From: Neurospora crassa OR74A
Lineage: Eukaryota > Ascomycota > Sordariomycetes > Sordariales > Sordariaceae
Assembly (NCBI RefSeq): GCF_000182925.2
Contig: NC_026501.1
Location: 6,551,917 to 6,615,916, forward strand
DNA length: 64,000 nt
Reading direction: 5' to 3'
In this document: piece after piece, positions 1-11,148 of the stretch
Numbering within the stretch: position 1 is the first letter of the stretch
Layout of the letters: each line of letters opens with the position of its first letter
Translations under genes and position numbers: made by a program
The notes under the pieces: model-generated
Seen by the model: the letters and a program-made list of their open reading frames with translations, nothing else
Told to the model about the DNA's origin: nothing
The model's database searches: none

Positions 1-869
1 GTGGGTCCACACTTAAGGTTCCCAAGCCAAAGGCGGTCAGACGATCTACGCAGGGGTGGAGGCGGCAGAATTCGAATCTCTGTTTTCTCAGGGCAGGGTC
101 GAGGGTCCGGGAGTTGGCAGGTGCGCTGCTGCCCGCGTTATTGCAGTGGTGTTCAGCGGACTTTCGGGCAGGCTCCAGCACTGGAGCTCGACCGGATTGC
201 AGGCGCGCAAACTGCAGCACGGCAGGCAGACCTCGAGTCCCAAGTGCAAATCTACCTCTAGGTACCTACCTAGGTAGAGGTACCTAGAGGTACGCTCCCG
301 TCCAGTGCCCGATGGTGGGGCTTTCAACTTTCACCTTCAGTCTTGATTACACCAAGGGCAGCAGGCAGGCAGGTGCGCGATCCAGTAAAACTGCGTGGTG
401 ATATTGAAGGAAGTTGAAAGAGACGACTGAGGGGACTTTTACATAGCCCTGATCATACCCTCTCGAATGTTGGTCGGGACATTCATCTTCATCGTTGCAT
501 GAAATTTGACGGATTTCACAATCAATGACCGCCAAAATAATCATTATCTGATATCGTCAAAGACCGCAGAATTTCCGCCCCCCGTCAAAACTTTTTGCAT
601 GCATTAACATTCAACAACACTACATATCGATCCATGTCCGGACCGATGTGTATTTTCTTGTGAGCATTCGATTCGGTCTCCTCTCACACAACCACTTACA
701 TACGGTCGTCACATTTCGCCCAAAACGGTCACCACACCACTCACTACATCCAGCTGAGAGTGTGTCCAGTAACAATCCATACCACCATCCATACGTTTAG
801 TCTGGTGCAAACCCCAACTTGAGAAGGAAGAGCTCAGCTGTACGGCACAAGGACCCTTCTCACGCTACA
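1..869. other. Gene-free left end, upstream of RPC25
   Basis: I find no supported gene here. Short open frames on both strands have no recognisable motif. The stretch contains the nested palindrome at 253-292 and, from about 600 to 869, the presumed promoter and leader of RPC25, with pyrimidine-rich and CACA-rich sequence. A gene truncated by the window edge cannot be excluded for the first 250 bases. Confidence 0.6.
253..292. repeat. Nested palindrome built on AGGTACCT
   Basis: Arms of 14 bp (253-266 and 279-292) are perfect inverted copies around a 12-bp centre that itself contains TACCTAGGTA, a perfect palindrome. The octamer AGGTACCT occurs twice, at 260-267 and 278-285. The structure could form a cruciform or act as a dyad protein site. 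The function is unknown. Confidence 0.85.
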
Positions 870-1776
870 ATGTTCATTACTGTTCGTAAACTTTCATCTT
901 TCCAGTGCGTTTGCAGTTCATAATCGAATGGAGTCTAATATCAGATAGACGAAAATCGCCGACTTGGTGCAGATTGCACCCGAGGACTTCAGCAAAGAGA
1001 GTTTTGTCGCGATTGAAGACAACATCAACGCCAAATATGCAAACAAGGTGGGCAACAACATCTTTGAACAGGCCCACGGAATCACCCATCTAATCGCTGT
1101 CTTGGCCTACAGGTGGTACAGAAAGTCGGCCTTTTCGTCTGCTTGTGGGATGTCACTTGGACATCAGAAGGTCAGATAGGTCATGGCAGTGGTTTAGTCA
1201 ACGTGAACGGTATGATGAAATTCGTATCCTAGTGCTCTCCTGTCATCACTGACATGTTATGCAGTTGAGTTCGAGATGGTGGTCTTCAGGCCATTCAAGC
1301 ACGAAGTCATTCTCGCACGCATCACCCACCAGACCGAGGAAGGCATATACCGTCAGTTCCATCCTTCAATCCCCGTCTCTGTCATTTTTAGTTCACTGTC
1401 TTGAGCCTAACACGTCTGTTCTCCTGCAGTTGGCATGGACTTCTTTAATGATATCTTTGTTCCCGCCGCGGAGCTGCCGGACAACTCAGAGTTGTGAGTA
1501 CCAGCTCATTTCCCATGGCGTCTTTCCGGGACATGCTAACATCTCATCCTCAGCGACACAACCGAGAAGGTCTGGGTATGGAAGGAAGAAGGCCAGGAGC
1601 TGTACTTTGACAACAACGAGATGGTCCGTTTCCGAGTTATCGGCGAGGAGTGGCACGACCAAACACCAACAGGCCCGGTGGAAGTCGACCAGACTGCAAA
1701 CCAGCTCCTACCGCCATATAAGATCACGGGTTCCATGAAGGAAGGAGGACTGGGATGCTGTCTGTGGTGGGAGTAG
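870..1776 (+). CDS. RPC25: RNA polymerase III subunit RPC25 (Rpc8, Rpb7-like stalk subunit)
   Basis: Spliced product of 193 residues. Exons are 870-881, 949-1047, 1113-1209, 1265-1351, 1430-1493 and 1554-1776. With its partner Rpc17 the subunit forms the stalk of nuclear RNA polymerase III and helps transcription initiation at tRNA and 5S genes. The N-terminus reads MFIT then TKIADLVQIAPEDF, matching the SHS2/Rpb7-N domain of yeast Rpc25 (MFILSKIADLVRIPP). The middle has VGLFVCLWDV. The C-terminal OB/S1 domain has FFNDIFVP and VWVWKEE, and the protein ends GLGCCLWWE, the diagnostic Trp-Trp-acidic end of the family. The start is fixed by homology: the first exon carries only four codons. All other introns have standard ends; intron 1 begins GTTCGT, which is unusual. 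The gene converges on EMC3, with 168 bp between stop codons. Identification is firm; exon 1 is an inference from frame and homology. Confidence 0.95.
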
Positions 1777-1944
1777 AATGGCCCACTCCGTCACGTAGGC
1801 GAGAGAATCAAGGCCTAGACCAAGCATTGGGAGGGGCGTTTTATGTTGTTATCCAATTATATTTCTTCACCCTAAACTGATCACGGCGTGTAGAATTTTC
1901 GTGGTCTGGTTTCGAGGCATCTCAGGTTAGGCCGTTTGTTCAGT

Positions 1945-3008
1945 TTATACCGTAATGCCCTCAAGAAGACGCTCCTCAACATTGTCGAGGACCGAGTAAT
2001 GCTCGATAACCGCGAGGTTCTCGGCCTCGGCCTTGAACTGCTTATCGGGATCGACGCCGGGGCCGAACATTTGGGGTGCCGCGCCCATCCCTCCCATCTG
2101 CTGAGCCATTTGGCTTGCAGCTGTCACAAACCATCAATACTGGAACTCAAAGTAATCAAAGAGTTAACAACACTTACCATTATCGCTGCCGAGCAAGAAG
2201 TTAAAGACGGATTGAAGACCGAAGATACAGAGGAAGTACCAGCTGATGCTGGACATCCATCTGGGATCCATATCCTTGGTCATGACACCTGCCTGAAGCA
2301 TGCTCTTGAACTTGATAGTCAAAGGGAAAGGCAGTTTCACTAACACCTCGTTAGCCACCATAACGCTCCTACCACGGAGAAGACCCGATCAAACCACATA
2401 CTGATAACGTAACCACTGAAGAACGCATTAATCCAGCTCATAATCAGCGTGTTGGGGATAATCATGGCCATCTGGTTCTTCATCATGCCCATCATGCCCT
2501 CCATTGAGCTTGGATCGCTCAGTGGGTTGGGCTGGCCCTGTCCGGCGCGCTCAGGGTCCTTGAGGTAGGCGCCCGACTCGAAGGCTGTGACGAGGGCATC
2601 GCGGCGTGTGGCGAACGACTTCTTGGAGAGGGCGTGGAAGTTTCCGCGCAAGTTGATTCCATGGAGAAGGGAGCGCTGTTCGCGGATGGCCTTCTGATCG
2701 AGCTTCTTGGGGGCGGATTGCATCAACACACTCGCATAGTGTCGGAGTACACCCGTCAGGATCTACGTTGTCGAATGAAGTGTTAGATGATGAACTCGTG
2801 TTTCATTGGAAAACCTCAAGGCCATATTCAGGATCGGTCGGTTCGTACCATGACAATCGTGATGGGGAAGAGGATCCAGTAGCTATCAACACCTAGCAGT
2901 CAGCAATTGGACTTCCTAACTTGTCTTTCGTGGCTTAGCAGCGCATTTGGGAGGCGCTCACAATAACTGGGGATCCCTATGGATCGTTTGGACCGGAACT
3001 TGGGCCAT
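1945..3008 (-). CDS. EMC3: ER membrane protein complex subunit 3 (EMC3/TMCO1 family)
   Basis: Spliced product of 259 residues, close to the family length (human 261). Exons on the minus strand are 3008-2962, 2882-2849, 2762-2402, 2339-2178 and 2120-1945. EMC3 is an Oxa1-superfamily membrane protein that forms the insertase core of the EMC, which inserts tail-anchored and multipass proteins in the ER. TM1 covers residues about 16-33 (FYWILFPITIVMILTGVL). Then comes the cytosolic loop with the RxxLLHG segment, a Met-rich stretch (MEGMMGMMKNQMAMIIP), TM2 (NTLIMSWINAFFSGYVI), the LPFPLT motif and the third hydrophobic segment around WYFLCIFGLQSVF. The start ATG gives MAQVPVQTIHRDPQLFYW, fitting orthologues. 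It shares a 506-bp divergent upstream region with SPC2, another ER biogenesis gene, so co-regulation is possible but unproven. Confidence 0.95.
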
Positions 3009-3514
3009 TGTCGCGATATCTGTTGAAAACCGTTGGCAGACAAGTTTGTTGATATCACACGGAAGGCTGCTGTGAGATCGGATGTCGTCGTTGTCTCAAC
3101 ATCCAACGTCCAAGTCGCTGTTGACCGCGGGCGGGACGGGGCGCTACTGAACCCTGTCAATCATTGCATCAGCTCCCAGCGCCCGTGTCTTCTTTAAGAG
3201 GCACGTAGGTAGGTAGGTAGGTACGTACCTATCTTCTCGGAGCTTGTGCACTGACCAGAATGCCGCTTTATCATCGCTTATCGTGCCTGCCGGCGCAACA
3301 GGACCATTCCACCAAGGTGGCCTTTCCCTGCCTGCAATCAATGTCCCGGTCAAGCACCTCTTTGGCTTCACGTTGTGGGAGCTTTCATTGACTTTCAGCT
3401 TTCCTCCCATTTCAACCACTTTTCTCGCACATCGCCAGCATCATATCATTCAACTACTAGTAGACCTCTGACAACATCCATAGGGACAGTCCGTCCCTAG
3501 ATCATTGAAGCAAG
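3009..3514. promoter_or_regulatory. Divergent upstream region of EMC3 and SPC2
   Basis: This 506-bp stretch separates two divergently transcribed ER genes and must contain both promoters. It holds a tandem GTAG tract at 3205-3232 that runs into the palindrome AGGTACGTACCT. I see no clear TATA box and no gene. Confidence 0.6.
3205..3232. repeat. Short GTAG tandem tract with terminal palindrome
   Basis: Four GTAG units run directly into AGGTACGTACCT, a perfect 12-bp palindrome. It sits in the middle of the EMC3/SPC2 divergent region and resembles the AGGTACCT-rich sites found elsewhere in the window. Confidence 0.75.
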
Positions 3515-4322
3515 ATGGCGTCAACAGAAAAGATCACGGTCTACAACGTAGCCGGTAAGCACTTACACGAACCATTGCGATCTATCCATGCACGTACTAT
3601 GGTAACTAACACTCGTGTTCGCAGATCTCCGAGCAACAACCGACGACGCCCTCGTCAACTACCTCAACAGTCTCGGCCTCGTGCAATCCCACACTTTACT
3701 CGACACCCGTCTCGCCCTAGGCTTCTCGGCCTTCCTCCTCTCCGCCGCGTGTTTCGCGTGGGACTACAAGTTCGGCTTCGAATCCACCAAGCAATACACT
3801 TTGATCGCCGTGATCCTCTACACTTTACTCAATGGCGCCCTGACGTACTGGATCATGTTCGTCGAGCGGGGAACCATCTACGTCGGCTCGACCAAGGACG
3901 GCAAGACGCGGGTCAGATTGATTAGCGATAGCAAGAAGCCCCAGCAAAAGGGGGAGGCGCCGTTGTATAAGTTGAGGGTGGATGTGGAAGACGTTAAAAC
4001 GGGAAAGAAGGAGAAGATTGAACTGGAGAGGAAGTTCAGCGAGTGGTTCGATGCTAGTGGACGGTTTGTCGCTGCGCCGTTCCAGACGGTCTTGGCGCAG
4101 AGAATTCCGTTGGTGGGGAAGTTGGATCCCAAGAGGGCTGTTGTTGCTGCTGCTCCTTCTTCTGAACAGAATGTCATACGGGAACAGTTTGCGGAAACGC
4201 CAGGCTATACGGCGGAGATTCTGGATGCTATTGCTAGTGGCTTGGGGGAGAGCTCGACTACTACGGCGGCGACGACGGGGTCTAGTGCGAATCAGGATGC
4301 TGGGAAGAAGAGAAGGAAATAG
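3515..4322 (+). CDS. SPC2: Signal peptidase complex subunit 2 (SPC2/SPCS2, 25 kDa)
   Basis: Spliced product of 245 residues. Exons are 3515-3554 and 3625-4322; the 70-bp intron has a GTAAGC donor, an ACTAAC branch site and a GCAG acceptor. The protein is a non-catalytic subunit of the ER signal peptidase and in yeast links it to the Sec61 translocon. The N-terminal cytosolic part has NVADLRATTDDALVNYL, as in the family. Two closely spaced membrane helices lie at residues about 42-59 (LALGFSAFLLSAACFAW) and 72-93 (TLIAVILYTLLNGALTYWIMFV), joined by a short lumenal turn. A cytosolic β-rich domain follows, with GTIYVGS. An Ala/Ser/Thr-rich tail ends in KKRRK, longer than the yeast protein (178 residues). 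The start is the first ATG of an open frame matching the family N-terminus. Confidence 0.94.
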
Positions 4323-4920
4323 AGATACTGTCGCTTTCAACCGTACCATTTTGACGTGGCGCATGGTTGTACTTAGGCAAGAAAGGGAAAGAGTGGTCGC
4401 CAAATTTTGGCCAGCGTTGCTTTCACCTTCGTTATATCGGTTGCGTCGTCCGCGAATAGTCTGATAGCATGGTATCTTTACTTCATAGCGATTGTATGTC
4501 GTGTTCTTGTTTTGTTTCCAGGCTGAAGTCGGACTAATGACTGGACTAGACGGCCTTCGAGAAGCAGTCAAAACTTGTTAATTGGGCGCGAGTCTGCTTG
4601 CTTCGGTACCCATACGCTCAGCGGAGAGCTGTCTCGATGAAAGAATAGAACCATTTTCCATATGATCACCACTATGCCTCGTTTTGAGAATCCATACATC
4701 GTCACTCTGTCACCTTGTCACCTTCGAAGAGTATCAGGGCATAACTTGAGGAATAAAAAAAACTCCGTTGATCCCAATCCGCCCCAGGCTCTAACCACTA
4801 TGCATGCCTTGACGGCCCATATATCTATGAATGCATCATATTCCTTTACCCCTGCCTACCCAGTCGATCATCCATATGTCCTGATCCCTAAGCATCTCTC
4901 AACCTCTGACCTCCCTCATT
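4323..4920. other. Convergent 3' region between SPC2 and MMS19
   Basis: This 598-bp stretch lies between two genes read towards each other. It should hold both 3' UTRs and polyadenylation signals; an AATAAAAAAA run near 4752 is a candidate signal for SPC2. No gene is supported. Confidence 0.6.
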
Positions 4921-7900
4921 CTACACCACCTTGGCCCAGTTCTCCCTAGCAAGCAACGCCACCTTCCTCGCCTCTCTGCTCTTATCTCCACTAGCCGTGG
5001 CCAGCATTCTCTGCATCGGCAGCGCATATGCCAACAGATGCCTCTCCTCAAACTTCTTCGGGATCGCCCCCAAAAGCTGCAGCGTTAACTTCCTCACGGC
5101 CGCCAGAGCTCTCGCCACGTTCCCCTTACTCGTGTTCTTGGCCGCCTCTTCGTACGTCTTCATCCCCGCAGTGATGATCGCCTTCAGATGTCCCTTGAGC
5201 GCCTCGGGCTCGTTTGCGAGGATTTCGACGAGGACTTCAAGAGAAGTGGCCACCTGCGGTTGGGTGATGTCCCCGGAAACGGAGGAGTTGTTGAGGGCAG
5301 TGATGAGCAGTCGGACCAAGTGGCTGAGGTCTTCTTGGTAGACTTCAAAGGGACAGTTGCTGACGAGCGAGAGGATGGCAGTGGTGTAGCGGCCCGCGGC
5401 GAAGGCGGTGTCTTCGTCGCCTGTGGGTAGGGCCAGGTCGTAGAGGGGTTTGGCGAAGTGCGTGTAGGCCCACTGCTTGTAGAAGCGCTTGACGACTGCG
5501 TGGTTTTCGGGACTCAAAAGCTCGTTGGTCTTGACGAGACCGCCGATGGTGCGGGCGACGATGGCGCCGTTGGGGCCAGGGCTGGCAATGGCCTCGTGCA
5601 GGATGGGGACCAGGGCCAGGACGTTCTTGTCCTGGCGGGCACAGGCGCCGGCGAGAGTGTGCATGGCTACGGTGTTGTAGACTTCGAAGATGGCTGGGTC
5701 GGTGTCATCGGTTGTTGTGGCGGTCTTGATTTGCTCGCCCCAGAAGTTGAGGACACGCTTCATGGTTTCGGACTCAGGGTCGAAGGTTGACTGGCCGCCC
5801 TTGTACTTGTTGGCTAGAACGGCGCAGATGGTACCGCGGATTTCGCCGACTGCCAGCAGAACGGTAGCCATTCTCGACGTGTCGCATATGAAGGTCTCGG
5901 CGATACCCTGTGGTGCGTACTAGAAGGGATGTCAGTGCAAAGGTTGACAGGAAGAAGGGCATCACGATGCTACGTACCAGTTCGGCCATTGCTGCGGGAC
6001 GGAGCCCTTGAAGAATTCCGAGGATGAGCAACTTCCTGAAAGGCGCAATCGAGCTCGGCCCAGACGGTGAGAGGTTCTCGGGGGAGAAGAAGTTGAAGGC
6101 ATTTTGGGCCAAGTTGCAGGACTTTTGCAGGTTCTCGTCGAGACTACGCACCACGAGTGCTGCCAGGTTGGCCGCTTGGGCAAACACTCGCTCGCTCCAA
6201 GGAGCTTGCTTTCCGTAAGCAGCCTCTCTGTAAAGATGTCTGACGATGAACAAACAGATCCTGAGAAACTCGCGGTAGACCTCGGGGTCATCCTCCTCAA
6301 TTACCACCTCGGACGAGCCATCCTCTCGTTGCAGCTGGTGCAGCCAGTCCTTCGATAGACCTTTGAATTCCTCGAGCCAGTTCCTGTCACTGCCTGAATA
6401 CGCTTCCAACACCTTTGGCTCGAACTTCTCGAAACAAGCGTCGCGGAAGTGAAGGATACCGCCATGTAGCGCAGAAATAATATAGGAGTTCGCCAACGAC
6501 TCCTTTTCCGAGGTAGGGAGTGGAGACAAGGGGAAGAGATCGTGCAGGGTTGTTGCAAGTTTGAGGAAATGCTGAAGGGGCTTGAAGGTCTTGGGAGATT
6601 CACCATCAAGGGCAACATTAAGGGGGATACGCGAGCACCCAATAAAGGCGAGTCGAGATAGGATGTCTCGGAGAGCATTTAAAGTGTACTTTGTAGGGCT
6701 CGTCCAGTCGCGCTTCTCGATCTCGGCCTTTGCTCTTTCAACGAGCTCTGCATACCCGTCCGTGTAAGTTGCAACAACTGCCTGCAGAGCCAGCACCGCT
6801 TCATCCTCCACCGCAGCGTCGGTAGAGTTATCGTTCTGGCTAAGCGCCAAACCCTTGGTTAATGTGTGTGTCAACAAAGAGCAGATCTCAGAGCAAACTG
6901 AACGAGAGACCAGCAAAGAGATTTGTCCATCGGGTCGAAGAGTCTGCTGAGTGGCGAGCGACGCGAGACCTTGGACGACTTGTTTGAGAACCTCTGGTGT
7001 AGTCTCTTCCGACTTTCCAGTCCAGATTGGTAGGTAGACATCGTGATAGAGAGCTACCAGATGATCACTAGGCTCCGTCTTAAAAGCCTCCTCGTCCTCG
7101 GGATGACCTTGTTTTCTGTTCTTGAAAAGATCCGCCCGAGACTTGAGGGTGGAGTTCAAAAGAAGGAGCAGGTCCTTTGTATGAGACGGAGATTTTGGTA
7201 GACGGAGGTTTTTCCTGATGATGTCAACAAAGGCCGCACTTTCAAGGGTATATGCACGGATATTAGTAGTGATGACAGTCATCAAGAGAAGTCCAGCCTG
7301 CTTTGTGTATGTCGGGTTCGCCAAGTCATCACGGCAGTCGTCGACTACAGTATCGATGTAGTTCTTGAGCAAGGATACATCGAATTTTTGTGTTGACGTG
7401 CCGTCAAGCCTATTCGCAATTGCTCGCAATACGTCCAGGGTAGCATCGATAGTCTCCTTGACCTCCCCGTTTCGTACTTCGTACTTGAGGGAGTTCCAGA
7501 TCTTGTTGATGTGCGGGACAATGCTGGTTTGTGGGTTGTCGTACTGTTCGATACAGGCCTTGATCGTTTTGAGGATGTCAAGCTTAACCGAAACTGTTAC
7601 CGCATCACCCTGGTCGAGCTTTCCAATGAGGAATGGAAATGCAAGCTTGGCTACTTTATAATGAGACGCAAAACACGCCCTTACGGCGTTCTTAAGGTCG
7701 TCCGCAGTGATGCCGATCGGGCTAGCCGAGTTCCTCAGTGTGATGGGGAAGTATGCTGAGAAAGCCTTGAAGATCTCCTCGGTTACCTCGTCGGATGTCG
7801 AATACTCAGTGAGGAAGATGGGAAGCAATTTAAACCATAGCATAAGATTCCGCGGGTCTCTCTCGTTCTGGCAAAGCTGAAGGATCTCGACGATGAAACC

Positions 7901-8529
7901 GCTAGATGTGCCGTATTTGTCTTGCAGTTCATTGTTCACTGACTGGTCTTGGATGAGACTGAGGAATAGCTCGTAAATTTCGAATCTGGTGGCTGCCGTT
8001 TGTAGTTTGAAATCTTCCTTGAGCTTGCAGACGTCCTCGATCATCTTGACACCGACTGCAGGCTTGAATCCCTTCATGGCGTGAAGCTGGCGCAGTGCCT
8101 TGGCCGAGGCAGTAATGCCTGCTTTGTGGTCGTAGGAGAACATGGCACCAAAGAAACCAACGAGACGGATGACTTGTTCAGGTCGAAGTAGGCTCTTGTC
8201 CAACGCTTCGAGAGTATCGGCCAGGAAGCCCAGAGCCTTGGCCCGTGCTATTATGTCACCGGTACCGCTGTCGTCATCGTCGTCGTCTGACTGATCATCG
8301 TCTTGTTTGGTGATGGTTATCCATGGCTGGATTGAGGCAGCCCAACTTCCCACCGACGCACTGCTGGCTCTTGTGTTCTCGATTTCTGGCCATAACAGAT
8401 CAGCCCCTGTGCTTCGCCGAGGTGAGAGTCTCATGACCTACCCTTGGCCGCCTTTTTGGCAATCTCACTCTGAGCAGTCTCGTCGTCCGAGAGCACGTAT
8501 TGCAGGGCCCAATCCTTGAAACTCGACAT
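4921..8529 (-). CDS. MMS19: MMS19/Met18, HEAT-repeat adaptor of the cytosolic Fe-S targeting complex
   Basis: Spliced product of 1171 residues. Exons on the minus strand are 8529-8442, 8406-5978 and 5919-4921; both introns are short with standard ends. MMS19 binds CIA1 and CIAO2B/Cia2 and hands Fe-S clusters to nuclear and cytosolic apoproteins such as DNA polymerases, XPD-type helicases and primase. The N-terminal MMS19 domain is recognisable from ALGFLADTLEALD through VRLVGFFGAMF, then RFEIYELFLSLI and the family signature YFPITLRN with GITADDLKNAVRACF. The rest is α-helical HEAT-like repeat, with the conserved C-terminal half in exon 3. An acidic insert (QSDDDDDDSGTGD) lies near residue 70. 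Human MMS19 is 1030 residues, so this one is slightly long, as expected in fungi. The start gives MSSFKDWALQYVLSDDE, the only ATG that joins in phase to exon 2. Confidence 0.92.
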
Positions 8530-9932
8530 GTTGAAAGATTGAGATGTAGGTGGTAGTGGTGATGGTGATGGTACTTGACGTTATATGTTGTCACAAGCAG
8601 CAAGGTGGATTCGGGAGAGGGCAATGCAGAGCTGTGAGAGAATGAACGACAAAAACCTTCAACGTTCCCAAATGATGTGCACTCAACCTGGACCTCAATG
8701 GATTGCCGTCGGTGTGGTCAAGTTAGGGGGGTGATGGAAGCTTGGGCCAACTTCAAACACAAGGTTATGTATGGGTAGACTTAGTGTATGGATGGATCAG
8801 GATGATGGACGGGATTGTGAATGGAGATGTTTCTAAACTTGTCACCCGGCGGTCGACCAACAAAGCGAATAGAGATTGGTCTAGTCTGACAGCGGTAGCA
8901 TAGGTACCTACACTACCTAGTCAGACACAGGACAGACGGTGACGGTGATGGGAAGGGTGGATTGAAGATGCTGATGAGATGCCGTCAGTGGCCGATGCCC
9001 CCTGGCCTGTGGCATGGCATGGCCGGGGCAACATCGATCATCACGCTGCCGTTATCGCTGAGAGTTCCCCGCCGATATGTGGCAGAAAACGGCGTTATCG
9101 CGGGCGGTGAGACTGAAAAAGCTATGGCGTTTCGCGGGATCCGATCGTGTCTGGGGTCTTGAGATTTACACTATGCCGGTTTCGGCAAGAGGGGCTTCCT
9201 GTGCAGCATGGATGTGTCGGGCAAGTCTTGAAATTTTTAAAAGTTTTGTTCCTTGCCTGTCCCGATATTGGAGGGACCTCCACCGGCTGTGACTCTTACG
9301 AATGCCCTGTAAAAGAAGGCCTGGAGTTAACGGGCCTCGCTCCCCGTGCTTTCAGTGTTACAAAATGCCTGCCCATGCGAGAATCCACTCGAGTCGCGCT
9401 GAAACGCCCTGGATTGGCGCCATGTATAAGACGACGAGAGATCCCCTCCCCTGTACGAGAGAAAGAAAGTCGGCCACGCAAGATCGTGGCCCTCATCCCA
9501 TACTTTTTACACTTCCAATTTATCCCCATAGATCCTACTGCCGTCTCTGTTGTAGATCACCAATTGGCCCGTCAAAGGTTCATCTGAACTGAAGCATGTA
9601 GGTACCTCATCTCAACTTGACAGTGGGGGAACCGCGGGGTACCTCGAATACCACCTCACTTCAACTTTCCTCCCCAAGGCACAGGCTGTCCGTCTGCTTC
9701 GATCTTCTGCAAACGAGCTTTTACAAGGACAGACTGAGGAATTTCGAGCATTACTATTAGGATATGACCAATTGGCCGTTTGGGATGCGCCTCAGAAATG
9801 CGCCCGACTAGAACTTCGGCTAACTTGTTTGTGCGGCTTTCCTCCAGACAGCTTTTCACGAAGAACATCCCGAGACTACGACTACCACGAGTCTTCAAAA
9901 CTCACCAGACCACCAAGTCCCACATCGACATC
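8530..9932. promoter_or_regulatory. Divergent upstream region of MMS19 and MTD1
   Basis: This 1.4-kb stretch separates two divergent genes. It contains TAGGTACCTA at 8901-8910, flanked by a 7-bp inverted repeat (8884-8890 GTCTGAC and 8920-8926 GTCAGAC), and another AGGTACCT at 9600-9607. CT-rich sequence near 9480-9530 may belong to the MTD1 leader. The open frames here, one of which runs into MTD1, have no recognisable motif. Confidence 0.55.
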
Positions 9933-11148
9933 ATGGAGGCGCAACAAGTACCCAAGACCTGCAAGGTCATCCTCTCCGATACCATCGCCAAGAAGCTGCT
10001 TTCCGAGGTCCGCGAGACTCTTGCTAAGATCGAGGGTCCCAATGCCTCCAAGCCTACTCTGGCTGCTTTCCTGGCTACCGATGACCCGGCCGCTCTGCAG
10101 TATGCTGAATGGTCCAAGAGGACGTGTGAAGAGAAGTGAGTATCTCGCAATCGCTCAATGGGTTAGTCCGGACTTGCCCCAACACCAGGGTCTAATCACT
10201 ACCCCCAGTGGCTTCAACTTCGACCTCCGCAAAGTCGACAAGGAAAACCTCGAGGAGGGCATCATCGCCGCCAACAACGACGACAAGGTCGACGGTATTC
10301 TCGTCTACTACCCCATCTGGGTCGGCAACCACAGCCAAGACAAGTACATCAAGGAGACCGTCGCCCTCTCCAAGGACGTCGAGGGTCTCTGCCACACCCA
10401 CCTCTTCAACATGTATCACAACGTCCGCTTCCTCGACCCTCCCACCAACCTCAAGAAGTCCATCCTCCCTTGCACGCCGCTCGCCATCGTCAAGACCCTC
10501 GAGTACCTGCAGATCTACAACCCCATTCTGGCCTACGGCAACCGCCTGTTCGGCAAGACCATCACCGTTATCAACCGTAGCGAGGTGAACGGTCGCCCTC
10601 TTGCTGCGCTGCTCGCCAACGATGGCGCCACCGTCTACTCCGTCGACATTACCGGCGTCCAGGTCTTCACCCGCGGCGAGGGCATCCGCCAGTTGCGCCA
10701 CCAGGTCCATGACAAGGAGGGCTGGGAGCTCAAGGACGTCTTGCCGCTCAGCGACGTCGTTATTGGCGGTGTCCCGACCGAGAAGTTCAAGGTGCCTACC
10801 GAGCTGCTCCGTGACGGTGCTGTGTGCATCAACTTCTCCAGCTTCAAGAACTTTGACGGTCCGGCGGTTAAGGAGAAGGCCAGCATCTATGTCCCCAGCA
10901 TTGGCAAGGTTACTATTGCTGTGCTTTTGCGTAACCTTGTGGTGAGTACTTCCTCTTCTCCTCCCCCTCCCCCCCTTATTTTGCTACCAAGTTACACCCC
11001 AGCCATATACAACCAGTTGAGAGACTCGCTAACAATACATCTTTCTCTTCAACAGCGCCTGATCGCCAACCGTCCGCGTCCTGAGGGATCTGCGCCCGAG
11101 GACCCCAAAGATGCCAAGGCGCGTAGCGAGGCCTTCATCGAGGGTTGA
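9933..11148 (+). CDS. MTD1: NAD-dependent methylenetetrahydrofolate dehydrogenase (Mtd1)
   Basis: Spliced product of 342 residues (yeast Mtd1 320). Exons are 9933-10135, 10209-10941 and 11056-11148. The enzyme oxidises 5,10-methylene-THF to 5,10-methenyl-THF with NAD+ in the cytosol and feeds one-carbon units to purine synthesis. It belongs to the FolD superfamily but has no cyclohydrolase activity in yeast. The N-terminal catalytic domain has LAAFLATDDPAALQYAEWS and the DGILVYYPIW segment (residues about 97-105). Next is the Rossmann domain with VINRSEVNGRP at residues 188-198, then SDVVIGGVP, AVCINFSSFKNF and the conserved end IGKVTIAVLLRNL. The start at MEAQQVPKTCKVI fits family alignments; an upstream in-frame extension is open but lacks conserved content and probably is leader sequence. 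The gene converges on MED12. Confidence 0.95.

Noticed and set aside
9772-9932. In-frame N-terminal extension of MTD1
   Set aside because: Open but unlike the family N-terminus; the ATG at 9933 fits other Mtd1 proteins.
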